Shown here: piece by piece, positions 55,546-64,000 of the stretch | Numbering within the stretch: the first letter of the stretch is position 1 | Layout of the letters: each line of letters starts with the position of its first letter | NCBI GenBank assembly: GCA_963741505.1 | Contig: CAVUIJ010000021.1 | Span: 310,001-374,000 of the forward strand | Origin: JAKFWF01 sp963741505 | Lineage (GTDB): Bacteria; Pseudomonadota; Alphaproteobacteria; Rhizobiales; Hyphomicrobiaceae | Direction: 5' to 3' | Length of the DNA: 64,000 nucleotides | Translations under genes and position numbers: made by a program | The notes under the pieces: model-generated | Database searches by the model: none | The model's input: the letters and a program-made list of their open reading frames with translations, nothing else | What the model was told of the DNA's origin: nothing

Positions 55546-57781
55546 TTGCCAGATCCGCTTTGGGTGTGATGCCGACGTTGCGTGACGTCGCAACTTGGCC
55601 GCGGACTTTTCCGGCCACATCCGCGTAGGCCCATTCGAGATATCGGCGGGTCGGAATCATGCCGGCGTCGAAATCGAAGCGTGGCTGATAGCCGAGAAGC
55701 TTACGCGCCTTTTGCGAGTCGACGGTCGCCCTGGACTTGTAGAGCTGCAGGGTTTGCTTGTCGGGCAGGAATACCTGGCCTAGCTTGCGCTCTCCGGAAC
55801 CGAAATAGTGTCTCGACACCAGGTCGTGTAACGGCTTCGGCAGCGCGTCGAGGCCGGCTTGCAGCGCCCGCCTGGCCGGGCTCCACCGCACGATGATCTG
55901 TATGATCTGTTTCGGGTTCGAGGCCACCATCTTCAAGTCGTGCATTATGCCGCTGTTGGAGGCAGCGATCTTCTCCGCCGGCCAATAGGTTGGATGAGCG
56001 GTGCCGAGCGCCGAAGCAAACGCACTGAAAAACTCGCCCCACGTCACCGGCATCGGCCCGGACAGCACGAACCGCTCGCCGACGGCGGCCGGCCGCGTCG
56101 CCGCGAGAATGAAGCCATCGATCAGATCATCGATATAGACCGCATTGCACAGCCCTTCGCCCTTGTCGGGCAGGATCACCTTGCCCCACAACAGCATCTC
56201 CGCCGGCGCATTCGTCCATGGCTTGCTGAACGGCCCATAGACAATCGTCGGCTGCACAATGGTTGCCGGCAGTCCTCGCTCTGTGTGCGCTGTCATCACG
56301 AGCTGCTCCAGGTCGAGCTTGTTGCGCGCATAGACCCAGCCGCGATCGCCGTCGCGCGTAGTCTCGCTGAGCGGACCGTCGGGGAACGGTTCGTAGACCG
56401 AGAAGGTGCTGACGTAGGTGAACCGCTTGACCTTGTGCGCGATGCTCGCCTCGATCAGATTGCGCGTCCCGTCGATATTCTGCGCTCGCGAACGGCCATC
56501 ATAGGCACAGTGGAAGACGTAGTCCGCCCCAGCGACGGCCTTGTCGATTTCGGCAGGATTCGCGAGATCGGCCTTGATGATCTCGACTGGGAGCCGCGCC
56601 AGTCGGGTTGCGTGGCCGAGATCGCGCACGATGCAGCGCACCTTGGCGCCATTTTCGTGCAGCAGCCGCTCGGCGAGCCGGCCACCGATGAAGCCGCTGG
56701 CGCCGGTGATGACGACAGTGCTGCCTCGAGGGAAGGAGAAATCGTCGGTGGCAGCGACGGCAGGTTCCGGCATGGCCCAGGGCACAACGGCCCGTTCCCG
56801 CGCCAAATAGCAACGCTCGATCAGCGCTACCGATCGTGCGGCTTCGCGACCACTGATCCCTGGCGAACCGATGCCGCTGGCGCTGGTCAGGAAATCACGG
56901 AATTCGGCGTCGAACAGATCGGGGAAGCGCTGCTGCGGGAACTTGTTGGCAGCAATGCCGTCATGAACGAATGCCAGCGCATTCTCCGATCCGCCGAGTA
57001 TCTTATTGTCGGACAGATGGACTTCGATCCATCCGGCCGTACCTTCGATGCGCATCGAATTCCTGAGGTCTCGTGTCCGACTGAGTTCGACCCGCCCCGT
57101 CGCACCCGAATTCAGCCGGCATTCGAGAACGCAATCGGCCTCGACGCCGCCCTCGCTGTCGTCGCGGTAGGAAACGCCGGCAATGTCGCCGAGCCACCAG
57201 AGCAGCAGGTCGAGCGTATGAGCGCCCGTATCCATCAGGACCCCACCACCGGCAGTGGCCGGATTGATCGAAGCCGGCGAGCTGATGGCCCAGTTGAAGA
57301 CGAACCCCTCTCGTGCATTGAACCGATTGATTTCGCCGAGCACGCCGGCATCAAGCAGTGCCTTGACCCAGCGAGCGGCGTGCAGATAGCGGCGCAGCAG
57401 GCCGACCCGCAGGGCAGTTCCCGACGCTTCCGCCGCAGCGATCATTGCCTCGCAATCCGCCGTGCTCGTTGCGAGCGGTTTTTCCATGAAGACATGCTTA
57501 CCGGCTCGCGCCAGCGCGATCCCCAGAGACCCGTGGAATGCATGGGGGGCCGCAACGATCGCGGCGTCGAACTGTTGGGCAACTGTCGTCCAGTCGGCGG
57601 CCTTGACGACACCTCTGCCGGCGCTGCCCATATTCCTGGCGACAAGTTCCGTGCGTGCGGGAGAAGGATCGACCAACACGCCGGGCAGCCAACCGAGGCG
57701 ACGAAGCGACGGGATTTGATGGTAATCGACCACGGCACCGCAACCGATTATTGCGAGCCTTGGCTTGGTGTTCGCACCCAT
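55535..57781 (-). CDS. Fused Gfo/Idh/MocA oxidoreductase and NAD-dependent epimerase (SDR)
   Basis: 748 residues with two complete enzymes. Residues 1-345 are a Gfo/Idh/MocA dehydrogenase: Rossmann GCGAVVDYHQIPSL, the EKP motif in KHVFMEKPLA, and GGGVLMDTGAHTLDLLLWWL with the catalytic His. Residues 350-748 are an extended SDR: GASGFIGGRLAERLL near 357, YVSTFSVYE, and the YxxxK pair in VYARNKLDLEQL near 484. Both would act on nucleotide sugars or on the sugar unit of the polysaccharide, for example oxidation followed by epimerisation or reduction. The frame is clean throughout, so the fusion is real in this sequence. Substrates are unknown. Confidence 0.85.
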   Translation of the reverse strand: MGANTKPRLAIIGCGAVVDYHQIPSLRRLGWLPGVLVDPSPARTELVARNMGSAGRGVVKAADWTTVAQQFDAAIVAAPHAFHGSLGIALARAGKHVFMEKPLATSTADCEAMIAAAEASGTALRVGLLRRYLHAARWVKALLDAGVLGEINRFNAREGFVFNWAISSPASINPATAGGGVLMDTGAHTLDLLLWWLGDIAGVSYRDDSEGGVEADCVLECRLNSGATGRVELSRTRDLRNSMRIEGTAGWIEVHLSDNKILGGSENALAFVHDGIAANKFPQQRFPDLFDAEFRDFLTSASGIGSPGISGREAARSVALIERCYLARERAVVPWAMPEPAVAATDDFSFPRGSTVVITGASGFIGGRLAERLLHENGAKVRCIVRDLGHATRLARLPVEIIKADLANPAEIDKAVAGADYVFHCAYDGRSRAQNIDGTRNLIEASIAHKVKRFTYVSTFSVYEPFPDGPLSETTRDGDRGWVYARNKLDLEQLVMTAHTERGLPATIVQPTIVYGPFSKPWTNAPAEMLLWGKVILPDKGEGLCNAVYIDDLIDGFILAATRPAAVGERFVLSGPMPVTWGEFFSAFASALGTAHPTYWPAEKIAASNSGIMHDLKMVASNPKQIIQIIVRWSPARRALQAGLDALPKPLHDLVSRHYFGSGERKLGQVFLPDKQTLQLYKSRATVDSQKARKLLGYQPRFDFDAGMIPTRRYLEWAYADVAGKVRGQVATSRNVGITPKADLANAK

Positions 57782-57799
57782 ATTCCTACTCCATTGCAG

Positions 57800-59065
57800 T
57801 CAGAACCGATGCTGCCAAATCCGGCGTGGCGCTGCCGACGCCGACGGGCGGGAGACGACCGGGGCTTGCGTCAGGATCCGCTGATAGCCGGAAAGCGCCT
57901 GCTCGGCTGCCCGCGTCCAGGAAAAGCAACTAGCCACGCGTACGCGCGCCCTGCGGCCCATCTCGGCAAGTTGTGCGGGAGCGGCGGCGAGCCTTTCGAT
58001 CGCCTGTCGCAGACCGTCCGGATCGCCGGGCTCGATCAAGACGCCGCAATGCTCATCGATTTGATGCGGGATGCCGCCGACATTTGACGCCAGCACCGGC
58101 ACACCGTGCGCCATCGCCTCGAGCACGACCAGAGGGAAGGTGTCGGCCAAGGTCGGAAACACGAACAAGTCGGATCGGCGAAGCAATGGGCTTACTTCAG
58201 CGTCCGTAAGGCGGCCGGTGACGACGATCTCTTGGCCTCGACGGCACCGGCGGAGATATTTTTCATAGTCGACTTCTTGCCGCTTCTCACCGCCAACAAT
58301 CAGGAGGTAGGGGCGATCGAGGGAAGAAAACGCCTCGAGCAGAACGGTCACCCCCTTGTTGGGCGTGTGATTGGCCAGGAACATGCATGTGATCTGACCC
58401 GGCTGCCTTTCAGGCGAGATCCCGCGTCCCAATAGGATTTCACGGTCTTGACCGACCTCATCGGCCGGCGGCACATCGACGCCATTCGGAACGAAAATTA
58501 GCTCGGTGCCTTCGAACCCCATGCCGCGAACAATTGGGACGTCCGCCGGCGACAAAGCAAATACGCCGGAAGCGTGCTTCACGACGCGCGCCACCGGTTG
58601 CTGCACGAGCACGCTCCAGACGAGTTGCCGCGCGATGTCGAAGCCGTAGACCGCGCCGCCGTTCCAGACTTCGTTGAAGCCATGGGTCGACACGACGTAG
58701 GGGATGCCTTTCGCACGGCAGGCCTGGGCGACGCGGAGCATCTCCAGCGCCGGCATCGGATTGTGGATATGCACGAGGTCGAAAGCACCCGATGATATAA
58801 TCGCGGGAATGCTCGAACGGTAGAACAACGTTCTGTAGCGATTTGGCAGTCGTGACCAAGGCAAGAGTGGTGGCAGCCAGCAACGGACATCGACGCGGCG
58901 GGGCGCCCCGACCGTGTTGCCGAGCCCGGACACATCGGCATGCATCATGCTTGCAACCGTCATCGTGCAATGCCCCGCGAGCGCGGCACTGAGCCGCTCG
59001 GCGGCACGTGCACCGCCACTCATCGACAGATGCGGTGGCACAACAATTGCGGCTAGGACCTTCAT
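57800..59065 (-). CDS. GT4-family glycosyltransferase
   Basis: 421 residues from the ATG before KVLAAIVV. PPHLSMSGGARAAERLSAAL forms the glycine-rich acceptor loop. FDLVHIHNPMPALE, VVSTHGFNEVWNGG, FVPNGVDVPPADEV, FLANHTPNKGVTVLLEAFSS and FPTLADTFPLVVLEAMAHG with PVLASNVGGIPHQI are standard GT4 motifs. The start overlaps the epimerase stop (ATGA). Confidence 0.9.
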   Translation of the reverse strand: MKVLAAIVVPPHLSMSGGARAAERLSAALAGHCTMTVASMMHADVSGLGNTVGAPRRVDVRCWLPPLLPWSRLPNRYRTLFYRSSIPAIISSGAFDLVHIHNPMPALEMLRVAQACRAKGIPYVVSTHGFNEVWNGGAVYGFDIARQLVWSVLVQQPVARVVKHASGVFALSPADVPIVRGMGFEGTELIFVPNGVDVPPADEVGQDREILLGRGISPERQPGQITCMFLANHTPNKGVTVLLEAFSSLDRPYLLIVGGEKRQEVDYEKYLRRCRRGQEIVVTGRLTDAEVSPLLRRSDLFVFPTLADTFPLVVLEAMAHGVPVLASNVGGIPHQIDEHCGVLIEPGDPDGLRQAIERLAAAPAQLAEMGRRARVRVASCFSWTRAAEQALSGYQRILTQAPVVSRPSASAAPRRIWQHRF

Positions 59066-60024
59066 ATCTGATACTTTGCCGTCAAGGCAGTGGCCATGTC
59101 CGGGTCCCGCCATAGGTCCGCAAGTGCATCGTTGATCGAGTGTCGCGGTTCCCAGTCAAATCGCCGTTTGATTTCGCCGATATCCGCGGCCAGGAATGGT
59201 CGATCGACCTTGCGCAAGCGACCGACATCTTCCTCCAACTTGAAATCGATCTGCGATACTGCGCGCAACTTTGCGACGACCTCGGCAACGGAATACGAGC
59301 GCGAGGTGCCGAGATTGACCGTCACCGTCTGCCCGCTGCCGATTTCGCTATTGAGAGCCGTCGCCAAGAAGCCGCGTGCGGCATCCAGGACATGGATGTA
59401 ATCACGCTTCGGCCAGGTGTTGCCGAGCCTGATTGTCTTGAGCCCCGCTTTGAGCTGAGCCACGACTTCGGGCAATAGGTGGGGATTGGTCTCGCCGGGA
59501 CCCACCACGTTGAACAATCGCACGACTACCGCCGACAGCGGCTTCTGCTGTGCCAGGTAACGCACAAAGTGTTCACCGTGCAGCTTTGTGAAGCCATAAA
59601 TATCGCTAGGAGCGAGGGCCGCACTCGCCTCATTGTGCGGCTGGTCGTCCGGCCGATAGACCGCCCCGCTGCTGGCAAATATGAAGCGCGAGGCGACCGG
59701 TGCCGCAAGCAGCAGATTCAAGGTACCGTTCACGTTGGTCGCCACCGCAAGACGTGGATCTTGCTCGCATTCCGGTATGTAATGAATGGCAGCGAGATGG
59801 ACGATCGCGTCCGGCTTGAATTCGCTTATCAGCGCGCCGATTGAGACGGCATCGCGCACGTCGACGCGCTCGAACCGCAATTTCTTCAATTCGTCCTCTC
59901 GGAACCTCACCTGCCCGTAGCGCACGATGTCAGCGACGCACAACTCGTGCTCGTCGTAGAGCATCCGCGCCAATTCCCGGCCGACATAGCCATTACCCCC
60001 GGTTATCAAGATTCGCTTTGCCAT
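59062..60024 (-). CDS. NAD-dependent epimerase/dehydratase (GalE-like SDR)
   Basis: 320 residues. Rossmann GGNGYVGRELARML at residue 9, DAIVHLAAIHYIPECEQDP, the Ser in FIFASSGAVY and the catalytic pair YGFTK define an extended SDR. LFNVVGPGETNPHLLPEV and RDYIHVLDAARGFL are the NDP-sugar-binding features. It interconverts or modifies a nucleotide sugar for the polysaccharide. It lies 29 bases downstream of the Wzc-like gene. Confidence 0.88.
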   Translation of the reverse strand: MAKRILITGGNGYVGRELARMLYDEHELCVADIVRYGQVRFREDELKKLRFERVDVRDAVSIGALISEFKPDAIVHLAAIHYIPECEQDPRLAVATNVNGTLNLLLAAPVASRFIFASSGAVYRPDDQPHNEASAALAPSDIYGFTKLHGEHFVRYLAQQKPLSAVVVRLFNVVGPGETNPHLLPEVVAQLKAGLKTIRLGNTWPKRDYIHVLDAARGFLATALNSEIGSGQTVTVNLGTSRSYSVAEVVAKLRAVSQIDFKLEEDVGRLRKVDRPFLAADIGEIKRRFDWEPRHSINDALADLWRDPDMATALTAKYQI

Positions 60025-60053
60025 CTGTCAGAACAGCCTTCTTCCTACGCTCG

Positions 60054-61700
60054 TTAAGCCATGGTCCGAAAGAACTCCCTGTACTGTGTGAAGCCATTGC
60101 ACTGGTCGCCGAGTTGATAAGTGCTGTGCTTCGCAAGATCGACGTCCGTCAGCACGATGCCAAAGGTTCGGATCGAGGCGTCTTGCATACGCTGGATTGT
60201 CATTGCGACCGTCTCGCGCGGGGTGGAGCCCCAGCCCGCAATATGAATCGACCGATCGGCGATCCGGCTGATGGCGATCGCGTCCGCCAGCATGATTGCC
60301 GGCGGCGCCTCGATCAGCACGGTGTCATAGTGGTCGAGTGCCGCCCTGCAGAAGCCTTGAAATGCGTCGGTCGAAATGATGCTGGGGCCGTCGCTAAGAC
60401 CCGAAGAGCGCATCACCAGGGACAACCGGTCGCTATGCCGACCGCTGAAAAACGCCTCTTGAGCATCGGGTGTGCCGAGCAGAATTTCGATCGCATGGCC
60501 GTCGCGGAGCTGTCCTCGCGGAACGGCGCTGATCACAAGAACCCGCTCGCCCTGCTCCACCATGGCGCGAGCAAGACCCTGGATGAATCCCGAGGCTCCT
60601 TCACCTGGTACCGAGGATGTGATCATCAGCACTCGTGCCCTCACGTCCCGCCCTGCCGTGCCGATGATCAGGCTCAGCGAGCGAAAGGCTTCCATCTGCT
60701 CGAAGACAAGTTCTTCGGCATCGGAACCCGTGATCTTCGGGATCATTCCGAGGCACGGCAGACCGGTGCGGGCCCGCACCTGCGATGCCGTTCGAAAGCC
60801 CGTATCCCGCCGATCGAGAAGCAGCGCCGAACCGGCGCCGACGATCAAGGCCGCGAATGCCGACAGCCCGAGAATCAGCACGCTGCTTGGACCAATCTGC
60901 ACCGCCACCGGTTGAGCCGCCGTGACGAGCTGACTGGGCAGTGAAACCGGGACGCCGGTGGGGTTGGCTGCGACTTGCCGTTCGCTCAGCGCCCGTTCGC
61001 TTGCAGCGAGTGCGTTCGATTTGGCCTGGATGACACTTGGATGTTTCTCGCCGTAGACCTTTTCGAGGTCACGCAGTGTCGCGATCGAGGCCGCCTCGAT
61101 CTCCGTAAGCTTTTGCAGCAAACGGCTATGGAGATACTCGGCGGCAAATGCATTTGCGATGTCTGCGGCCTTCTCGGGAGTGTTTGCCGTTGCGATGATG
61201 GTGATGAGGTATGATCGCATGTCGTTGGCGACGGTGACCTGCTTCATCAGCTCGTTCGTCGCACGGTCGATCGGCGATGTATTGGCGGAACGACGAATGA
61301 AATTGACGATGGCGGACAGGGCATTCCCGACGGCACCTCCGGCAGGGGCCTGGTCGAGGCCGAGCCGTATGACGACTTGCCGGGCAATCGCGCGCGATTT
61401 GATTATGCGCGCTTCACCCTCCACCAGCGCGCCGGATTCCATCACGGCCGCTGGCGGAGCGACGGCGGCTTTGGCGGCGTCGCCACGGGTGAAATCGAGC
61501 TGAAAGACGGCCTCTGAAGCGTAGCGCCTGTCCGTAACCATCAGCGTCAGCAAGCCAACGAGAAGGCCGGCGACCGCAAGCGCACCAATCATCAGCCGAT
61601 ACCGCCACAAGGTAAGCAGCGTGCTGGCCGCCACAGCCTCGTAGTGGACTCTCAAGGGAGTCCCGACCATCTGCTCCGACTCGAATGGGATCGTGTTCAT
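60054..61700 (-). CDS. Wzc/GumC-like polysaccharide co-polymerase with degenerate tyrosine-kinase domain
   Basis: 548 residues. A Wzz-type chain-length domain is bounded by TM1 (about 34-56) and TM2 (about 275-297), with the periplasmic part between. The cytoplasmic BY-kinase-like domain keeps its order but lost the catalytic motifs: Walker A is SSVPGEGASG (Lys to Ala) near 368, Walker A' is VLVISAVPRG instead of LLIDADLRRP, and Walker B is VLIEAPP instead of IIDTPP. The C-terminus has only two Tyr (STYQ, TQYRE) and no Tyr cluster. It should still control polymer length and bridge to the outer-membrane channel, but is unlikely to phosphorylate. The ATG before NTIPFESEQ is preferred; the frame is uninterrupted. 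Confidence 0.87.
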   Translation of the reverse strand: MNTIPFESEQMVGTPLRVHYEAVAASTLLTLWRYRLMIGALAVAGLLVGLLTLMVTDRRYASEAVFQLDFTRGDAAKAAVAPPAAVMESGALVEGEARIIKSRAIARQVVIRLGLDQAPAGGAVGNALSAIVNFIRRSANTSPIDRATNELMKQVTVANDMRSYLITIIATANTPEKAADIANAFAAEYLHSRLLQKLTEIEAASIATLRDLEKVYGEKHPSVIQAKSNALAASERALSERQVAANPTGVPVSLPSQLVTAAQPVAVQIGPSSVLILGLSAFAALIVGAGSALLLDRRDTGFRTASQVRARTGLPCLGMIPKITGSDAEELVFEQMEAFRSLSLIIGTAGRDVRARVLMITSSVPGEGASGFIQGLARAMVEQGERVLVISAVPRGQLRDGHAIEILLGTPDAQEAFFSGRHSDRLSLVMRSSGLSDGPSIISTDAFQGFCRAALDHYDTVLIEAPPAIMLADAIAISRIADRSIHIAGWGSTPRETVAMTIQRMQDASIRTFGIVLTDVDLAKHSTYQLGDQCNGFTQYREFFRTMA

Positions 61701-61965
61701 TCTAAGTTCACTGGCCAGAAAGTCTCCGCCTTTGCACGAACCCATCAGCGTACGAGCGGATGCCGCCGCCCCCGATGGGATTCGAAGCAAGATTGGACGA
61801 AGCAGGTGGCTCACGGGGAAGGTTATCGGCGTTACCGATCGTCAATCCCGAGGTAACCCCTTTGGCGCGATGGCATTACGCCGTCGTTCGCCGCGCGGCC
61901 GTTGTCGACGAGCACATGCCGATGGCGGAAGGCAGGGTGTCGCAGGCGTAAGCCCCGACCGCGCA

Positions 61966-63637
61966 TCAGTGAAACGCAGGCGATTCCGAGCACAACTTGC
62001 TGCGACGCGGCTGGCCCGAAGTGGCGGACGACATCCGCATCTTGAGGTGGTCCGCCAGGCGGTGAGCCAGTGCGACAACCGTCAGGGTTGGCATGTCGTT
62101 TCCCGCAGTCGGGAAGAGCGAACTGCCCGCAATGAACAGGTTGTCGAGGCCGTGCACACGGCAATCGGCGTCGACGACGCCTTCACTTGGAGCAGTGCTC
62201 ATCCGGGTTGTGCCCATGTGGTGCCAAACCCAACGAGGACGGTCGATATCGGGCCCGGCCCGGCCATCGCTGCCGGTAATTGCGCACCGAAGGCCGATCG
62301 ACTTCATCTCCGCCGAGAATAGCTCGACGGCTCGGCCGAGTGTCTTGCGGGTGAGGGGCCCGAGCCGCCAGTCGAGTTGCACTCGACGAAGGCCAAGCCG
62401 GTCGCGGCTGGCGTCGAGTGTGATCCGGCTGGCGCGATAAGGCTCCTGTTCGAGCACAGTCACGAACTGCCACTGGCTGGGCGGGCTGAACTTCGCACAG
62501 AGGTGCGCATGAACGGCCTGCGCCGCATTGCCCAGATCGCCAACGACCCGGCGTACGCGACGGCCCAGGTCCGAAGGAACGCGCTTCTTCTTGAGCCAGA
62601 ACACCAATTCCTTAATCTCACGACCGCCTTCGGCCTCAGCGGCGTCGGGGGCCGGCATCAACCAGGACCTGGCTCCCAGCAGTTCCTCCGATCTTTGCGC
62701 GAATTCACTGAGGGCGATGCTGGCCCCGAGCAGCAATTGTTGGGAGCCACGAGGTGCACCGATGACGCGCCGCCCGACGACATATCCGGGGTCATAGCGG
62801 CGCAGCAACGGCGCCACGTCCTCGCCGGAAAGTCGCCCCCAGGTGAATCTGTGGGTGCTCCATGAAACAGCGACCAACGAAATCGGAGCCGTTGCCCAAG
62901 CCCTCCTTCTGGACCTGATCGGACAATAACAGGAGGCGGGCGTTTTCGACTCCACCAGCAGCCAGCACGATATATTGTGCCGTGACCCTATGGGCTTTTC
63001 CGCACAGCGTCTCGACTTCGACGCCGAGCGCCTGACGCGCACAGCTGTCGGTCACGATCCTAGTCACTGTGGCGTTCAGTAGGACGTGCACATTCTTGGC
63101 GGATGCAAGCCTGTCGCGGCTGACATGACCGAGGTGGGGCGTGGGGCTGAGCGGGCAAGGCTCGTTGATTACCATGGGCCCCTCGAGCGTCAGGACATCC
63201 GCTGAACGCGCGTCGACGGCAGCCATCGCTTCGACATCCGCGGGCAGCCCAAGCGTGCCGAGTGCACGTTGGTAGAACGGGTCGAGATCCTTCTTGGAAA
63301 GCGGCCAGCCGCTCAGCGGCACCCATGGGCGAACCTCGAAGTCGATCCCAGCCAGCGGCTTGCACCAGCCCCCCCAGCCGCGAGGATCCGTGCTGCCGCC
63401 GAACATGCGAACACGGCACAGATCGAGGGGTTCGTAGTGATGCCCAATACTCGTGCCTCGATAGAGCTTTTGTGTCGCCGACTGGTAAGCGATACCACCG
63501 CCTTCGACCACCACCACGCGCCTCACTTGTCCGGTGAACTCGGATGCAATCGTCGTTCCGGCCGCGCCAGCCCCGATGATGAGCAGGTCCGCCTCGATAC
63601 GACTGCCGTCCGGAAGAGTTCTGGCGTCATCAAACAC
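61966..63637 (-). CDS. GMC-family FAD oxidoreductase, frameshifted
   Basis: About 556 residues across one extra base near 62834. The FAD-binding GAGAAGTTIASEF lies at the N-terminus. GGSTDPRGWGGWCKPL and FVGRCFMEHPQIHLG follow. In the second frame HHMGTTRMSTAPSEGVVD and GLDNLFIAGSSLFPTAGNDM contain the catalytic His and C-terminal FAD contacts of choline/glucose-dehydrogenase-type enzymes. GMC enzymes of this subtype occur in exopolysaccharide loci and probably oxidise a sugar or polyol. Upstream, a 265-base gap separates it from the Wzc-like gene. Confidence 0.85.
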
Positions 63638-63679
63638 GGGGCACCGGTGTTCTATTCGGCGTGCTTGAGGAAGCGGCGC

Positions 63680-64000
63680 CTAGTGGGTCGGCTGTGTGGG
63701 ATTGGTGAAACCTGCATGGGCCAAGGGGTTGGCACCGGTGAGCGCCGCTTGAGGTTCTCGCGTGATGCGCGAGCCTCTGGGCCGCAATCGCTTGACCTCG
63801 ACGATATCGCCAGGCTGCAGCAGCGTGTCTGTCTTCGCATGCAGTACCTGTACTTCGTTGTTTCGAGTACGCATGACGAACAGCGTGCGCGACAAACTTG
63901 CCTCGTCATCGACACCGAGGCTGCCGCCTGCTTGCTGTGCTCGCAATTCCCTGAGTTCTCGCGCCGTAGGCAGTGCTGCCTCGATCTCTCCGAGCTTCGC
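63680..64000 (-). CDS. Polysaccharide export outer-membrane protein, C-terminal part (ExoF/Wza-like, 5' end outside window)
   Basis: The open frame enters from the right edge and ends at 63680. It starts in a helical, Glu/Arg/Leu-rich region (ALPTARELRELRAQQ) and then has LFVMRTRNNEVQVLHAKTDT and LLQPGDIVEVKRL, the C-terminal SLBB/beta-grasp signature of ExoF-type export proteins. The last 30 residues (NPLAHAGFTNPTQ region) are probably a disordered tail. It would form part of the envelope channel that works with the Wzc-like co-polymerase. The first two thirds of the gene lie beyond the window. Confidence 0.75.
   Translation of the reverse strand, partial: AKLGEIEAALPTARELRELRAQQAGGSLGVDDEASLSRTLFVMRTRNNEVQVLHAKTDTLLQPGDIVEVKRLRPRGSRITREPQAALTGANPLAHAGFTNPTQPTH

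Noticed and set aside
55859..58087. 742-codon plus-strand frame opposite the oxidoreductase-epimerase fusion
   Set aside because: No motif or plausible composition; the minus-strand frame has two complete enzyme domains.

Overview
The window looks like a piece of a GC-rich alphaproteobacterial chromosome. Support comes from the fabA-fabB-fabI operon, bolA and a CGFS glutaredoxin, a CyaC-type membrane adenylate cyclase, a liv operon with the small DUF6867-type gene typical of these bacteria, and a Wzx/Wzy-type exopolysaccharide locus ending in an ExoF-like export protein. I cannot name the genus with confidence.

Layout. Positions 1-7509 (minus strand) hold six genes, almost all joined by ATGA or TGATG overlaps: two MurG/GT28-like glycosyltransferases, two GT4 glycosyltransferases, a polysaccharide-deacetylase-like protein, and a dual-ATPase peptide-type ABC protein that runs off the left edge. 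Divergent from these, 7827-13224 (plus) encodes an ABC-exporter-like protein whose nucleotide-binding motifs are all degenerate, a stand-alone cyclic-nucleotide-binding protein, a CyaC-like cyclase (hexahelical His-rich membrane anchor, [2Fe-2S] domain, class III cyclase) and a DUF3307-type membrane protein. Positions 13240-22007 carry metabolic and housekeeping genes: CaiB-type CoA-transferase, enoyl-CoA hydratase-like protein, MFS transporter, pobA, bolA, a peptide-type solute-binding protein, grxD and a PqiA-like protein. Small palindromic repeats and a MITE-like element lie among them. A second sugar-polymer mini-locus (GT2, GT2-like, flippase, GT) follows at 22119-26747, then fabA-fabB-fabI (26937-29782), msrA, a YcbB-type L,D-transpeptidase, rarA and another MFS gene.

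Positions 36746-44661 are a branched-chain amino acid (liv) ABC transporter region: a lipobox-permease fusion, livH, livM, livG, livF, a DUF6867-type gene, livK and a partial second livK. A tRNA-Glu(CTC) and a 750-base stretch of degraded sequence separate it from the last region. Positions 45679-64000 are an exopolysaccharide locus: LuxR-type regulator, ClpP-class protease, initiating sugar-phosphate transferase, beta-helix protein, O-acyltransferase, O-antigen-ligase-type polymerase, two GT4 enzymes, flippase, an oxidoreductase-epimerase fusion, an epimerase, a Wzc-like co-polymerase with a dead kinase domain, a GMC oxidoreductase and the end of an outer-membrane export protein.

Quality caveat. 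About thirty single-base frame breaks interrupt otherwise well-conserved genes. They are concentrated at 36.7-44.1 kb and are mostly single-base insertions. I treat them as probable consensus errors of an insertion-prone long-read assembly, not as gene decay, and annotate each gene across its breaks.

The strongest candidate for an undescribed system is the left 13 kb: a quinone/redox-type cyclase, a cNMP-binding protein and a catalytically dead ABC exporter, placed back to back with a glycan-assembly operon. A second dead P-loop protein (the Wzc-like co-polymerase) sits in the exopolysaccharide locus.
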